Origin: Blastomonas sp. | GTDB lineage: Bacteria; Pseudomonadota; Alphaproteobacteria; Sphingomonadales; Sphingomonadaceae | Length of the DNA: 63,859 bases | NCBI RefSeq assembly: GCF_030373265.1 | Contig: NZ_JAUCZC010000023.1 | Coordinates: 1 to 63,859 of the forward strand | Direction: 5' to 3' | In this document: one piece after another, positions 1-8,060 of the stretch | How positions within the stretch are numbered: the stretch's first letter is position 1 | Layout of the letters: each line of letters starts with the position of its first letter | Program-made: the position numbers and the translations under genes | The notes under the pieces: model-generated | The model's database searches: none | What the model was told of the DNA's origin: nothing | The model's input: the letters and a program-made list of their open reading frames with translations, nothing else

Positions 1-48
1 GCCCATGGCTGCGTAACTTAAACCAAACAGCCTCCGGGAAACCCGGTG

Positions 49-71
49 CGGTTCAATCCGCCACTTTTTTT
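49..71 (+). terminator. possible intrinsic terminator of an upstream gene
   Basis: A short GC hairpin (GTGCGG paired with CCGCCAC, loop TTCAAT) is followed by a run of seven T at about 65-71. It could end a gene lying left of the window. No coding region is convincing in 1-293; apart from this hairpin I see nothing there. Confidence 0.35.
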
Positions 72-293
72 CAACGATCCCGTCGGAGACGGCAAGGAGC
101 TTGCCCGGCCATTATTGATCCTGAGCTCAGCGTAGAGGTTTCATTCATAAGGATGGAGCCGTCAAGGGATAAGCATACAACCCACATCCTTCGCCGCCTG
201 AATGCCAGCGTGATCGGCCACCTACCCAAATTGGCTCTATAACATCCGTACGCTTTGGCTTACCGTCGGGCTAACGCATTGATACGAGGTCAC

Positions 294-695
294 ATGTCGA
301 GAACACGTCTGATTTATCGTTCACAGCCCTTCGGCTTTGATTCCGCCATGCTAGCCAGCATTCTCTCTGCAGCGCGGCGCAACAATCCGCAATGGGAAAT
401 CACTGGCGCATTGATTTGTCGCCATGACGTTTATCTGCAACTGATCGAAGGGCCGTCAGCTTCGATCGAGGCATTGTACTCATGCATTTTGAACGATGAT
501 CGGCACATCGACATCCGCCTGCTGCTTAAAGAAGAAATGGACGAGCGGCTGTTTCCAGCCTGGTCCATGCTCGATGATCAAGCACCCTCGCTGTTCTGGT
601 CAGCTGATGACGTTGCCAAAGGCGCGTTGGAAGCTGCCAGCCCCCAAGACCTGCGCGCGCCTTTCATCCGTTTGAGCGAAGCGCATCCAGGCTGA
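294..695 (+). CDS. BLUF-domain blue-light sensor protein (short, stand-alone)
   Basis: This is a 133-aa protein made of one BLUF (sensor of blue light using FAD) domain plus a short C-terminal helix. The family's flavin-interacting residues are visible: Tyr8 in LIYRS, Asn30/31 in ARRNN before ITGAL, and Gln49 in YLQLIEG. Short BLUF proteins act in trans, relaying light through contact with a partner protein. I start at the ATG at 294 rather than the upstream TTG at 255, because GAGGT sits just before 294 and the family N-terminus begins there. A second BLUF gene follows 25 nt downstream, so the two are probably co-transcribed. The output partner is not identifiable here. Confidence 0.9.
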   Translation: MSRTRLIYRSQPFGFDSAMLASILSAARRNNPQWEITGALICRHDVYLQLIEGPSASIEALYSCILNDDRHIDIRLLLKEEMDERLFPAWSMLDDQAPSLFWSADDVAKGALEAASPQDLRAPFIRLSEAHPG

Positions 696-720
696 AGCTT
701 TCCGCTGCGCCTCCCCATTA

Positions 721-1212
721 ATGAAAAGTGAGTCTCCAATGTTCGATGAACCCAACTTTTCAGAAGACGATTATTTGGACTTAGCTGCGATCACGCTTGA
801 AACATTTGCGTATTGCAGCCGTGCAGCGGACAGTGTCGACGAGGCCGAGGTCAGGCGCATTGTTGAATTTTCTCAATCTCGCAATGTCGCCCGCGGTATC
901 ACCGGGGTGTTGGTTTTCGGCAGCGGGGTCTTCTTCCAGTGGATCGAAGGCCCACCTACCGAAGTGCAGGGCCTGATCTCCAATCTGCATAATGACGAGC
1001 GACATCATGATATTGTCACTCTCGATCGGAGTGTAGAAAAACGGGAGCGTATTTACCCGCATTGGGAGATGGAGCACGTCGAAGCCGATGACATCCGCTC
1101 GGTGCTGAAGGAAGCTCTCGAAAGCGCGAAGGATGATGGCAGCGTCGCAGCACTGACACGTATTCTTGAGCAACTCGCTTCGAGACCTTTGCCATCGCTC
1201 GGGCGCGCTTAA
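721..1212 (+). CDS. second BLUF-domain blue-light sensor protein
   Basis: This 163-aa protein has a BLUF domain at about residues 25-120, followed by a helical tail rich in Glu, Asp and Lys. The expected photocycle residues are present: Tyr31 (FAYCSRA), Asn55 (SRN before GITG) and Gln73 (FFQWIEG). It differs clearly from the preceding BLUF protein, so this is not a recent tandem duplication. Either ATG 721 or ATG 739 could be the start; AAGTGAG lies before 739, which would remove six residues. The absence of an attached catalytic domain suggests it signals by protein-protein contact. The link to the downstream sulfur genes appears to be position only. Confidence 0.88.
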   Translation: MKSESPMFDEPNFSEDDYLDLAAITLETFAYCSRAADSVDEAEVRRIVEFSQSRNVARGITGVLVFGSGVFFQWIEGPPTEVQGLISNLHNDERHHDIVTLDRSVEKRERIYPHWEMEHVEADDIRSVLKEALESAKDDGSVAALTRILEQLASRPLPSLGRA

Positions 1213-1631
1213 TCACCACGGTAATTAAACATTTCGGCCGATCCCGCTTGTGACTCTGCCACGGATCGGTAGTGGACGAGAGCCCAAGACGGATGCATGC
1301 GTCATTGGCATCACCGTAAATGTCGGTATCGCGAAAGGTGATCGCCGAGGCCCAGCCCACCCGCATCAGTTGAGACCGGATCAGCCCAGTAATGTGGAGC
1401 CAAGCGACTTCGACGCCGTGCAACCAGACCTCCGGCACTCCACCCAACCCAAGTCATGAGCAGGGCCGATTTGCGATCCCGAAAGCGGGATGGCGGCTTC
1501 GGGCGAAATCAGACGTGCAATTCGGCCTTCATGGACGACCGGGTCTGGGTCGGTACAAGCCCGACTGGGTCTACACCCTCCCGCCTATGGACCGTTCTTC
1601 GAATAGCCAACCCGGCCATAGGAGAATGATC
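1213..1631. other. intergenic region without a convincing gene
   Basis: About 420 nt separate the BLUF pair from the recombinase remnant. The open frames here lack family resemblance and ribosome binding sites. Positioned next to a truncated recombinase, this may be decayed mobile DNA, but nothing recognisable remains apart from the AGGAGA site at 1620-1625 that serves the next ORF. Confidence 0.4.
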
Positions 1632-1958
1632 ATGGAAATGACTGCATCTCAAATCGTTGCGACCAAACGTCAGGTCTGGAATGCCGGACGAACCGTCGGT
1701 GCGAAGCGTGCACTAAAGCCAAAGCAAATTTGGCAGATCCGGTTCTGCCTCAACCAGAACCGTCGCCTGCGAGATCGCGCACTGTTTGACCTCGCGATTG
1801 ATAGCAAGCTTCGCGGCTGCGACTTGGTGCGGATGAAAATTGGAGACATTGTCAGCGGAGGACAGATCCGGACGCGCGCAATCGTGATGCAACAGAAAAC
1901 AGGTCGGCCTGTTCAGTTCGAATTGCTTCCGGACGCAATCACGGCACGGGTGTGGTGA
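1632..1958 (+). pseudogene. truncated tyrosine recombinase (integrase) N-terminal part
   Basis: The 108-residue reading frame resembles the small phage-type integrases common in sphingomonads. It keeps the helical core-binding segment and the first part of the catalytic domain, with [10 protein letters not shown] holding the first catalytic Arg and [10 protein letters not shown] following. It then stops near 1940. The H-x-R, second His and Tyr box are missing, so it cannot be an active recombinase. A good ribosome binding site (AGGAGA, 6-nt spacing) still precedes the ATG. The break coincides with the start of serine acetyltransferase homology in another frame, so this is a DNA junction rather than simple decay. 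Confidence 0.75.
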
Positions 1959-2242
1959 TCGGCGAGACGGCGATACTGGGACGCAATGTCCGGCTCTATC
2001 AGGGCGTCACGCTGGGTGCGCGCAGCTTTGCGGCCGATGACGACGGGGTCATGATCCGCGACATCGCTCGCCACCCGATCGTTGAGGATGATGTGGTGAT
2101 CTATGCCGGAGCCACGATCCTCGGCCGGGTCACGATCGGAGCTGGATCCGAGATCGGCGGCAATGTCTGGCTGACGCATGATTTGCCACCCGGCAGCCGC
2201 GTCATCCAAGCGCGCGAGCAGAACACTATCTTGGGAACCTGA
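1940..2242 (+). pseudogene. cysE: serine O-acetyltransferase, C-terminal fragment
   Basis: Residues [20 protein letters not shown] and the hexapeptide repeats up to [13 protein letters not shown] match the left-handed beta-helix active-site end of serine acetyltransferase. That enzyme makes O-acetylserine for cysteine synthesis. Only about 100 of the usual 250-300 residues are present. The N-terminal helical domain and the start are gone, replaced by recombinase sequence at about 1925-1940. A GTG at 1952 could start a short product, but no ribosome binding site is visible. The stop at 2242 lies 6 nt from the converging dioxygenase stop. I treat it as a pseudogene; a functional stand-alone hexapeptide fragment is less likely. 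Confidence 0.75.
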
Positions 2243-2248
2243 AGCTGG

Positions 2249-3271
2249 TCAGGCGCGGTTCCGCAATCGCGCTTGAGCCAGTTCAGGAAACACCTTGCTC
2301 ACCTTGCCGATCAGATACTCGCCATAGGTGCCGATCGGTTCATGGATATCGAGGCCATCCCACCGCGTCTCGCGCGGAAACACTGACGGTGCCAGTTCGG
2401 GTAGCGGTTGCACCTCGGCCTGAAAGTCGGGGTCGAAGAAGAGCGGAAACGAATAGCGCGAGACGCCCGCCCGGTTGACGACGCGGTGCGGGGCGGAGCG
2501 AAATCGCCCTCTTGTCAGCCTTTCGAACATGTCACCAATATTTATGACCAGCGTGTCGGCCAACGGCGGCACCGCAATCCAGCCATCGCGGGTGCGGATT
2601 TCAAGGCCGCCCTTGTCGTCCTGCGCCAGCAGCGTCAGCAGCCCGTAATCGCTGTGCTCACCGACGCCGTAAGGCGCGGATTGAACCGTTTCGGGATCGG
2701 GTGCGGGATAATGGAACAGGCGGAACAGCAAGGTGGGCTGCGCGGTCAGACCCTTGGCGAAATGGTCTGCTTCCAAGCCCAGCGCCAGCGCACAGCCGCG
2801 CATGATCGCGTCAGCCGCGCGCACTGCTGCGGCCAGATAAGCGATAACTGCGTGGCGGAGTTCGGGCACTGAATCCGGCCAAAGATTGGCGCCGTGAAGC
2901 GGCAGGCCGGCACGTACCCTGGGATCCTCGAAGCCTAGCTCCTCACCGAGATACAGCCCCTCCTTGAGGTCCGGCAGTCCCGAGGTCAGTTCACCCTGAA
3001 CCGGAAACCAGCCCCGCCAGGCCGTGCCGCCCTTTGCCATGGCGATTTCGGCTTTGATCGCCTCAGGCAAGGCAAAGAAGGCTGCGCTTGCATCGCGCAG
3101 ATCAAGCAACAGCTTTAGGTCGATGCCGTGGCCCGTCGCATAGAAGAAGCCGAAATTGCTGCAGGCATGATCGATCTGTGCAGCCACCACGCGTTCCTGG
3201 TCAGGGTTGGTACGCTCGACCAGCGGCGCAATGTCGATAACGGGCAGCATGGCTGTCACGGCCTCGTTCAT
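2249..3271 (-). CDS. isopenicillin N synthase-like 2-oxoglutarate/Fe(II) dioxygenase
   Basis: This 340-aa protein has the DIOX_N domain (about residues 10-130; [11 protein letters not shown]) followed by a 2OG-Fe(II) oxygenase barrel. The iron facial triad is visible as H-S-D in [12 protein letters not shown] and the His in SAPHRVVN. The RYSFPLFF segment supplies the 2-oxoglutarate-binding Arg-x-Ser. Such enzymes hydroxylate or oxidatively cleave small molecules in the cytoplasm. The start ATG overlaps the SsuD stop (ATGA), so it is translationally coupled to a sulfonate monooxygenase. A role in oxidising a sulfur compound, or the product of the SsuD step, is inferred from context; the substrate cannot be read from sequence. 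Confidence 0.9.
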   Translation of the reverse strand: MNEAVTAMLPVIDIAPLVERTNPDQERVVAAQIDHACSNFGFFYATGHGIDLKLLLDLRDASAAFFALPEAIKAEIAMAKGGTAWRGWFPVQGELTSGLPDLKEGLYLGEELGFEDPRVRAGLPLHGANLWPDSVPELRHAVIAYLAAAVRAADAIMRGCALALGLEADHFAKGLTAQPTLLFRLFHYPAPDPETVQSAPYGVGEHSDYGLLTLLAQDDKGGLEIRTRDGWIAVPPLADTLVINIGDMFERLTRGRFRSAPHRVVNRAGVSRYSFPLFFDPDFQAEVQPLPELAPSVFPRETRWDGLDIHEPIGTYGEYLIGKVSKVFPELAQARLRNRA

Positions 3272-4431
3272 GACGGACCGGTCGCGAAGCGCGTCTTGCC
3301 GCTGGCCAGTGCGAATCCTCCGGTCTCACCAGCACGGCCCGGCGAGACCGCCGATGGCCTTGAGGTATCGTCACGGGCGATATCGAGCAGCGGAAATAAC
3401 AGCTCCGCCACGCGATAGGCTTCCTCCAGATGCGGATAGCCGGACAGGATGAAGGTCTCGATGCCGACATCGGCATATTCCGCGATCCGTTCGGCGAGGT
3501 TCTCAGCCGACCCCACCAGCGCGGTTCCAGCCCCGCCGCGGACCAAACCGACCCCGGCCCAGAGGTTGGGGGCAACCGTCAGCCTGTCTCGCCGCCCGCC
3601 GTGCAGTGCCTGCATCCGCTGCTGGCCAACAGATTCGCTCTGGCTCTGCGCGGCCTGCGCTCGCGCGATCGTCGCATCATCCAGCCTGCTGATCAGCCGG
3701 TCAGCCTCGGCCCATGCCGCCCCCTCTGTCTCGCGCACGATGATGTGCAGCCGGATGCCGAACCGAACCTCGCGGCCGTGCTTGGCGGCAGCGGCGCGCA
3801 CATTGGCAATCTTGGCAGCGACATCGGCCACGGGCTCGCCCCAGGTGAGATAGTGGTCGATATGCTTGCCGGTCAGCGCCACGGCTGGCTCTGATGATCC
3901 GCCGATATAGAGCGGCGGTCCGCCCGCCTGGACCGGTGCGAACAGCAGCTCGGAAGCTTCCGCAAACAGATGCTCGCCCTGATAATCGACGGCTTCGCCA
4001 GTCATCAGACGCCGCCATACGGCCACGAATTCTTCCGCCAGCGCATAGCGGTCTGCGTGCGCAAGATCGACGCCGTCCGCGCGAAACTCGCTGCGGTCGC
4101 CGCCTGCGACGATGTTCACAAGAAGCCGCCCGCCACTGATCCTGTCGAGCGTTGCGGCTTGGCGCGCGGCGAACAGCGGCGATGTGACACCCGGCCGCAC
4201 GGCGACCAAGAACTTGAGCCGCTGGGTCAGTGGCACCAATGCGCTTGCGACCACCCAACTGTCTTCGCAGGTCTGACCGGTTGGCAACAGCGCGCCTTCA
4301 AATCCCAGTCGGTCGACCGCTTGGGCCACCTGCGCCAGATAGGAGAATTCGGTGGGGCGGGATCCTTCTGCTGAACCAAGCCAACGCCCATCGCCATGGG
4401 TTGGGATGAACCAGAATGGGCGAATGCTCAT
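3268..4431 (-). CDS. ssuD: FMNH2-dependent alkanesulfonate monooxygenase
   Basis: SsuD uses reduced FMN and O2 to cleave alkanesulfonates to aldehyde plus sulfite. The 387-aa protein follows E. coli SsuD (381 aa, from memory) along its length: [10 protein letters not shown] at the N-terminus, TCEDSW with the conserved active-site Cys (Cys55 here), [23 protein letters not shown], and [19 protein letters not shown] near the phosphate site. I start at MSIRPFWF (4431); the longer frame adds unrelated residues. It sits between the PhnD-like protein (64 nt upstream) and the dioxygenase (4-nt overlap). No flavin reductase SsuE is seen in the window, so reduced flavin must come from elsewhere. Confidence 0.95.
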   Translation of the reverse strand: MSIRPFWFIPTHGDGRWLGSAEGSRPTEFSYLAQVAQAVDRLGFEGALLPTGQTCEDSWVVASALVPLTQRLKFLVAVRPGVTSPLFAARQAATLDRISGGRLLVNIVAGGDRSEFRADGVDLAHADRYALAEEFVAVWRRLMTGEAVDYQGEHLFAEASELLFAPVQAGGPPLYIGGSSEPAVALTGKHIDHYLTWGEPVADVAAKIANVRAAAAKHGREVRFGIRLHIIVRETEGAAWAEADRLISRLDDATIARAQAAQSQSESVGQQRMQALHGGRRDRLTVAPNLWAGVGLVRGGAGTALVGSAENLAERIAEYADVGIETFILSGYPHLEEAYRVAELLFPLLDIARDDTSRPSAVSPGRAGETGGFALASGKTRFATGPS

Positions 4432-4495
4432 GCGGGTGCTCCAGTGGAATGAGGCATTGTCGCAGAGTACCTGCCGGAAGCCTGGACCAACAGCG

Positions 4496-5311
4496 TCATG
4501 CGACAGGTGCTGCAAAGTTGATCGGCCGGGATGCACGTTCGATCTCGATCGTCTCGTTATAGGCTTCCGGCAGGATGGGTTCTACGCCATCGAGAAACAG
4601 CGCTGCCCGCGCATCTGCAAGTTCAGGCGCTTCCATTGCCGCAAACAGGGCATGCTGCACGAGCGCGGCGATCGGCTGAGGTGTCGATATTGAAGTGACG
4701 AAGGGAAGCGCGGGGACGCTGCGGGAAATCGCGATGATCTTCAGTTGCGCAGCAAGGTCCGGATAAGCTCGCGCCAGTGCAGCAAAACTGACCGCGTCGA
4801 TGGAAGCGATGTCGCCTTGGCCGAGCGCCACGGACCACATGCTTGCGACATGGCCGCCGGTGAAAAGGATATCACCAAAAAATGGTCTGTAGGCGGCAAG
4901 GTCCGACACGGTATGGCGCAGCAGGTTCATCCCCGTGTTCGACTGCGCATCGTTGACCGCTGCCGTGGCCCTGCGAAACTCAGCCAAGCTGGCGCGTGGG
5001 TCACTCGACCTGGCTATGATCAAGCTGCGGTGCCGGGTGCCCTCACAATATGCGGCGTTGTAGCGCGGCACGGCAAGCAGTTGCAGACGATCCGAGTAAG
5101 ACCTCGCGAAAGGATAGCCGCAGCATTGTCCGAATAGCAAAGCGGGGTCCTGCCACTGCGCTTCGACACTGCGTTGCCGCTGCAATCGATCAGGTATGCC
5201 TTCGAGCCCTTCGGACTTCAGGCGGTATGCAATCCAGGCCCACAGCGCATCGTTGCCAGCCTGTTGCTGGGGATGGTCATACATGCCGAACATGGCGAAA
5301 TAGGCGCTCAT
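4496..5311 (-). CDS. PhnD/SsuA-type substrate-binding protein without signal peptide
   Basis: This 271-aa protein resembles the phosphonate-binding fold (PF12974 type). Features include FGMYDHPQQ near the N-terminus, a GQCCGYPF segment, [10 protein letters not shown] at the lobe hinge, [27 protein letters not shown], and a C-terminal helical lobe. Periplasmic members start with a signal peptide, but here the domain begins at residue 5 with no hydrophobic leader. No ABC permease or ATPase lies nearby. It may therefore be a cytoplasmic ligand-binding or chaperone protein, or a sensor, for the sulfonate handled by the coupled SsuD. Its start overlaps the desaturase stop (ATGA), tying it to the operon. 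Confidence 0.78.
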   Translation of the reverse strand: MSAYFAMFGMYDHPQQQAGNDALWAWIAYRLKSEGLEGIPDRLQRQRSVEAQWQDPALLFGQCCGYPFARSYSDRLQLLAVPRYNAAYCEGTRHRSLIIARSSDPRASLAEFRRATAAVNDAQSNTGMNLLRHTVSDLAAYRPFFGDILFTGGHVASMWSVALGQGDIASIDAVSFAALARAYPDLAAQLKIIAISRSVPALPFVTSISTPQPIAALVQHALFAAMEAPELADARAALFLDGVEPILPEAYNETIEIERASRPINFAAPVA

Positions 5312-6216
5312 GATGCTTCGCCTCGATAATCGGGATGAACAAGGTCGTCATGCACGCGGAATGCAAAGCGCCGGATAACGCTCCAGTAGGAGCGGTAGAC
5401 CGGGCCGCGCACCGCTGATCCGCGTTCGCGCAGCAATCGCTCATTGAAGCCGGGCAAGCGGTACCAAGCAAGATCCGGCCGGGCATGATGTGCCGCATGG
5501 AGATTGTTGTTCAGGTACAGGAGGGCAAGCGGACCGCCGCGCTCCACCGTCGCCACGCGCGCAGCGGCATCCGCATCAGCGCGGTGCTCTGCAAAACTGC
5601 GCAGCAACGAGAGCGAGGTGCCGGGCAAGACGAAGCAGAGGATATACTGACCCAGCCCCAGGCCGCAGTGGTCAAGCCAGATCAGAATTGCCAACACGCC
5701 CCCGGCATGCGGCAACCAGTCACGCAGAACACCACCAGGTTGACGGTAAGCTCGGATCAGTTCGCTCCCCAGAAAGCGAAAGATCGACAGGAAAGGCCCG
5801 AGCAGCAGCCGACCGATCAGGCTCTGCTGCACTTTCTCGATAAACCAAACCAGCGTGCCGCTCTTGGCAAGATAGCGCGATTCCGGATCGTCGAACGGGT
5901 CGGTCGCGTTGCGGGTTGCATGGTGCGCGATATGGCTGTCTCGGTAGATGCTGTAGGGCAGCCACAGGCTGTACGGAGCCCAGCCCAGTAGGGTGTTGAT
6001 CGCTCGGCTTCGCGTCGGGTGGCCGTGGATCGTCTCGTGCTGGAGCGAATTGTGCCATGCGATGATCCAGCCGCCGGACAGGAACAGCAGCAAGGGTGGG
6101 ATCTTGTCATGCCACGCGGTGAGCGCAAACCAACTGGCATGGATGACAACGGCCAGCGCGACCGTCGGCGATTCAACGGTACGCCGAATTACAGGTGCGA
6201 CATTGCGTTTACGCAT
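5308..6216 (-). CDS. fatty acid desaturase-family membrane di-iron enzyme
   Basis: This 302-aa membrane protein (PF00487 type) shows three histidine boxes: HNSLQHETIH, HIAHHATRN and NNLHAAHHARP. Hydrophobic segments between them anchor the di-iron centre at the membrane. Relatives desaturate or hydroxylate acyl chains and related hydrophobic substrates. I choose MRKRNVAP (6216) as start; an in-frame GTG at 6324 would add 36 residues with no family look. A 34-codon ORF in another frame (6326 to 6222) ends 5 nt before this ATG, so coupling is possible. It is first in the operon with the PhnD-like protein, SsuD and the dioxygenase. Its substrate, perhaps a sulfolipid or long-chain sulfonate, is unknown. 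Confidence 0.85.
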   Translation of the reverse strand: MRKRNVAPVIRRTVESPTVALAVVIHASWFALTAWHDKIPPLLLFLSGGWIIAWHNSLQHETIHGHPTRSRAINTLLGWAPYSLWLPYSIYRDSHIAHHATRNATDPFDDPESRYLAKSGTLVWFIEKVQQSLIGRLLLGPFLSIFRFLGSELIRAYRQPGGVLRDWLPHAGGVLAILIWLDHCGLGLGQYILCFVLPGTSLSLLRSFAEHRADADAAARVATVERGGPLALLYLNNNLHAAHHARPDLAWYRLPGFNERLLRERGSAVRGPVYRSYWSVIRRFAFRVHDDLVHPDYRGEAS

Positions 6217-6221
6217 CACGC

Positions 6222-6326
6222 TCACGCCCAACTCTCGGCCACGTCCCGCGGCAGGGACGATGCACCGTGTGAAGGCGCTTGTTGAACTGCGCAGCATATC
6301 GATGACAGTCTGGTCGTAGAGCACAT
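6222..6326 (-). CDS. putative cysteine-containing leader ORF (34 codons)
   Basis: ATG at 6326 opens a 34-codon frame that begins MCSTTRLSSICCAV and ends with TGA 5 nt before the desaturase ATG. It carries three Cys codons, two of them adjacent. It lies downstream of a promoter-like element shared with the other sulfur operon. An AAGG 7 nt before the ATG is a weak ribosome binding site. The layout would suit a leader peptide whose translation reports Cys-tRNA supply and controls the coupled gene. It may be a chance frame overlapping the in-frame extension of the desaturase. I know of no homologue. Confidence 0.35.
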   Translation of the reverse strand: MCSTTRLSSICCAVQQAPSHGASSLPRDVAESWA

Positions 6327-6366
6327 AGAAAAGCCTTGTTATGCAACCTCTATAAAGTCTATGAAT

Positions 6367-6377
6367 TCAGTTGAGAA
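6367..6377 (-). promoter_or_regulatory. 11-bp element shared by two sulfur operons, within a promoter-like region
   Basis: The plus-strand sequence TCAGTTGAGAA occurs here and again at 22183-22193, in both cases upstream of a minus-strand sulfur operon. On the minus strand it directly follows TTGCTT (a poor -35), with TAGACT 16 nt further on as a possible -10. The same intergenic region also serves the divergent FAD/NAD(P)-binding gene. It is a candidate operator, for example for the nearby Rrf2 regulator. Confidence 0.4.
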
Positions 6378-6544
6378 AAGCAAGGGAGGAAATCAATTAT
6401 ACCAGCAAGCAATGTTCGCTCTCGGGCTTGCCGTCGGAAATCCTGCTGCAAAAGGCCGGGTTCGGACATGTTAGCTGAGGCAGTGCACAGCCTGCTAGAA
6501 AGGCGCGGGCAGCGAAGTTTTGCCCCGCGACAATATGAGAAACT

Positions 6545-7954
6545 ATGGAGCGCACGAACCTGATGCTTGTCATTCCTACCAGTCTGCCGGTCCTAGACCG
6601 GAATTCGACTGTCGCGATAATCGGTGGTGGATTTTCGGGGACCATGCAGGCGATCAATCTGCTGCGGCACGACGGACCTGCGGCTATCCTGATCGAACGG
6701 CGCGAGTCCCGATTGGGGCGGGGCGTCGCTTACAGCGCAGCCCATCCCGATCACCTGCTGAATGTCCGCGCCGGCAATATGAGTGCACTTCCGGACGATC
6801 CGACGCATTTCGTCAGATGGCTTGTTCGTGAGGGGCTGGGTGACGCGAGCACGTTCGTCCCGCGAACGACTTATGGACAATATCTCAGCGAGATGCTGGA
6901 CAATGCCGCGCAATCAGCAGGCAGTCGACTCAAGATTGTACCTGCCACAGCGGTTGTGATCCGGCAGGAAGCGGGCAGGCAGGTGATCACATTGGCCGAT
7001 GGTCGTTCTATCGAAGCCGATGCGTTGGTTCTTGCGATGGGGAATCTGCCGCCCCATGCTCCTCCCGGCTTTCACGAGTCTGCGCTCGGACCCGACGTCT
7101 ACGCGGATGATCCGTGGGCAGGCGACATATGCGAAGGTTTGACGAGCGACGACGCAGTCCTGCTGTTGGGATCCGGGCTCACCGCGATTGATGCTGCGCT
7201 ATTGCTCGATGCGAAAGGCTTTCGCGGGCGAATCATCGCCCTTTCGCGCCGAGGCCTGGTGCCCCATGCCCATTGGGACCAGCCACGCAGCCCAAGCGAG
7301 ATTGCCGAGCTGCCGCCCACCCAGGCAAGCGACCTCACGCGATTCGTGCGATCAAGGGCGCAGGAAAGGCCCTGGCGCGATGCCGTGGATGACCTGCGCC
7401 CGCTGACGCAGCGACTCTGGGCGGCGTGCGCGCCGATACAGCGCGAGCGTTTCCTGCGCCATCTGCGGCCATATTGGGATATCCACCGTCATCGGCTTGC
7501 ACCGCAAGTGGCGGCCAGAATTGCGCAGTTGCAGGCCGAAGGGCGGCTGGGATTCGTCGCGGGCAAGACTGTGTCGTGTGATCCGGGCGCCGGGTTTTTA
7601 AATGTGACCTTGCGACCTCGCGGGGAGAGCAACAGCGAAACTCTGAAAGTGCGGCGCGCGGTCAACTGCACCGGGCCGCAGGGTGACCTGCTGCGGACAC
7701 ATGATCCGTTGCTCGGCCAATTGCTGGCCAGCGGGACGATCAGGCCGGACCAACTGCGCCTGGGACTCGATATTGACGACCAGTCGCGGGTCATCGGACG
7801 AGATGGCAACGCAAATGATAGTGTCTTTGCCATCGGCCCTATGACCCGTGGGGGCCTTTGGGAAGTCGTGGCGGTTCCCGATATTCGCCACCAGACATGG
7901 ACATTGGCACGCCGGCTGGCCAATGCGCATTGGGTGGGGGGCGAAGGGCTTTAG
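6545..7954 (+). CDS. FAD/NAD(P)-binding oxidoreductase-like protein
   Basis: This 469-aa protein has an N-terminal dinucleotide fold (VAIIGGGFSGTMQAINLL at about residues 22-40), then RRESRLGRGVAYS and HLLNVRAGNMSALPDDP. This is the FAD-NAD(P)-binding family pattern (PF13454 type). A second dinucleotide motif, LLLGSGLTAIDAALLLD, lies near residue 210, and the C-terminal region (VNCTGPQGD, FAIGPMTRGGLWE) resembles the flavin-contacting end. Relatives are thought to be N- or S-directed flavin oxidoreductases, but few are characterised. It is divergent from the desaturase operon and is followed 106 nt later by the Rrf2 gene. It may supply electrons or oxidise an organosulfur intermediate; this is inference. 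ATG 6545 or ATG 6566-6569 are both possible starts. Confidence 0.8.
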   Translation: MERTNLMLVIPTSLPVLDRNSTVAIIGGGFSGTMQAINLLRHDGPAAILIERRESRLGRGVAYSAAHPDHLLNVRAGNMSALPDDPTHFVRWLVREGLGDASTFVPRTTYGQYLSEMLDNAAQSAGSRLKIVPATAVVIRQEAGRQVITLADGRSIEADALVLAMGNLPPHAPPGFHESALGPDVYADDPWAGDICEGLTSDDAVLLLGSGLTAIDAALLLDAKGFRGRIIALSRRGLVPHAHWDQPRSPSEIAELPPTQASDLTRFVRSRAQERPWRDAVDDLRPLTQRLWAACAPIQRERFLRHLRPYWDIHRHRLAPQVAARIAQLQAEGRLGFVAGKTVSCDPGAGFLNVTLRPRGESNSETLKVRRAVNCTGPQGDLLRTHDPLLGQLLASGTIRPDQLRLGLDIDDQSRVIGRDGNANDSVFAIGPMTRGGLWEVVAVPDIRHQTWTLARRLANAHWVGGEGL

Positions 7955-8060
7955 TAGGGCTCGAACCATCCCGTGAGTGAGCGCCGGCCTCGGAAATCGC
8001 GCGATGTGTCTGACCTCCAAAGGCATTGAAACGGGGCGATCAGGGGCGTAGCTATTTGCG

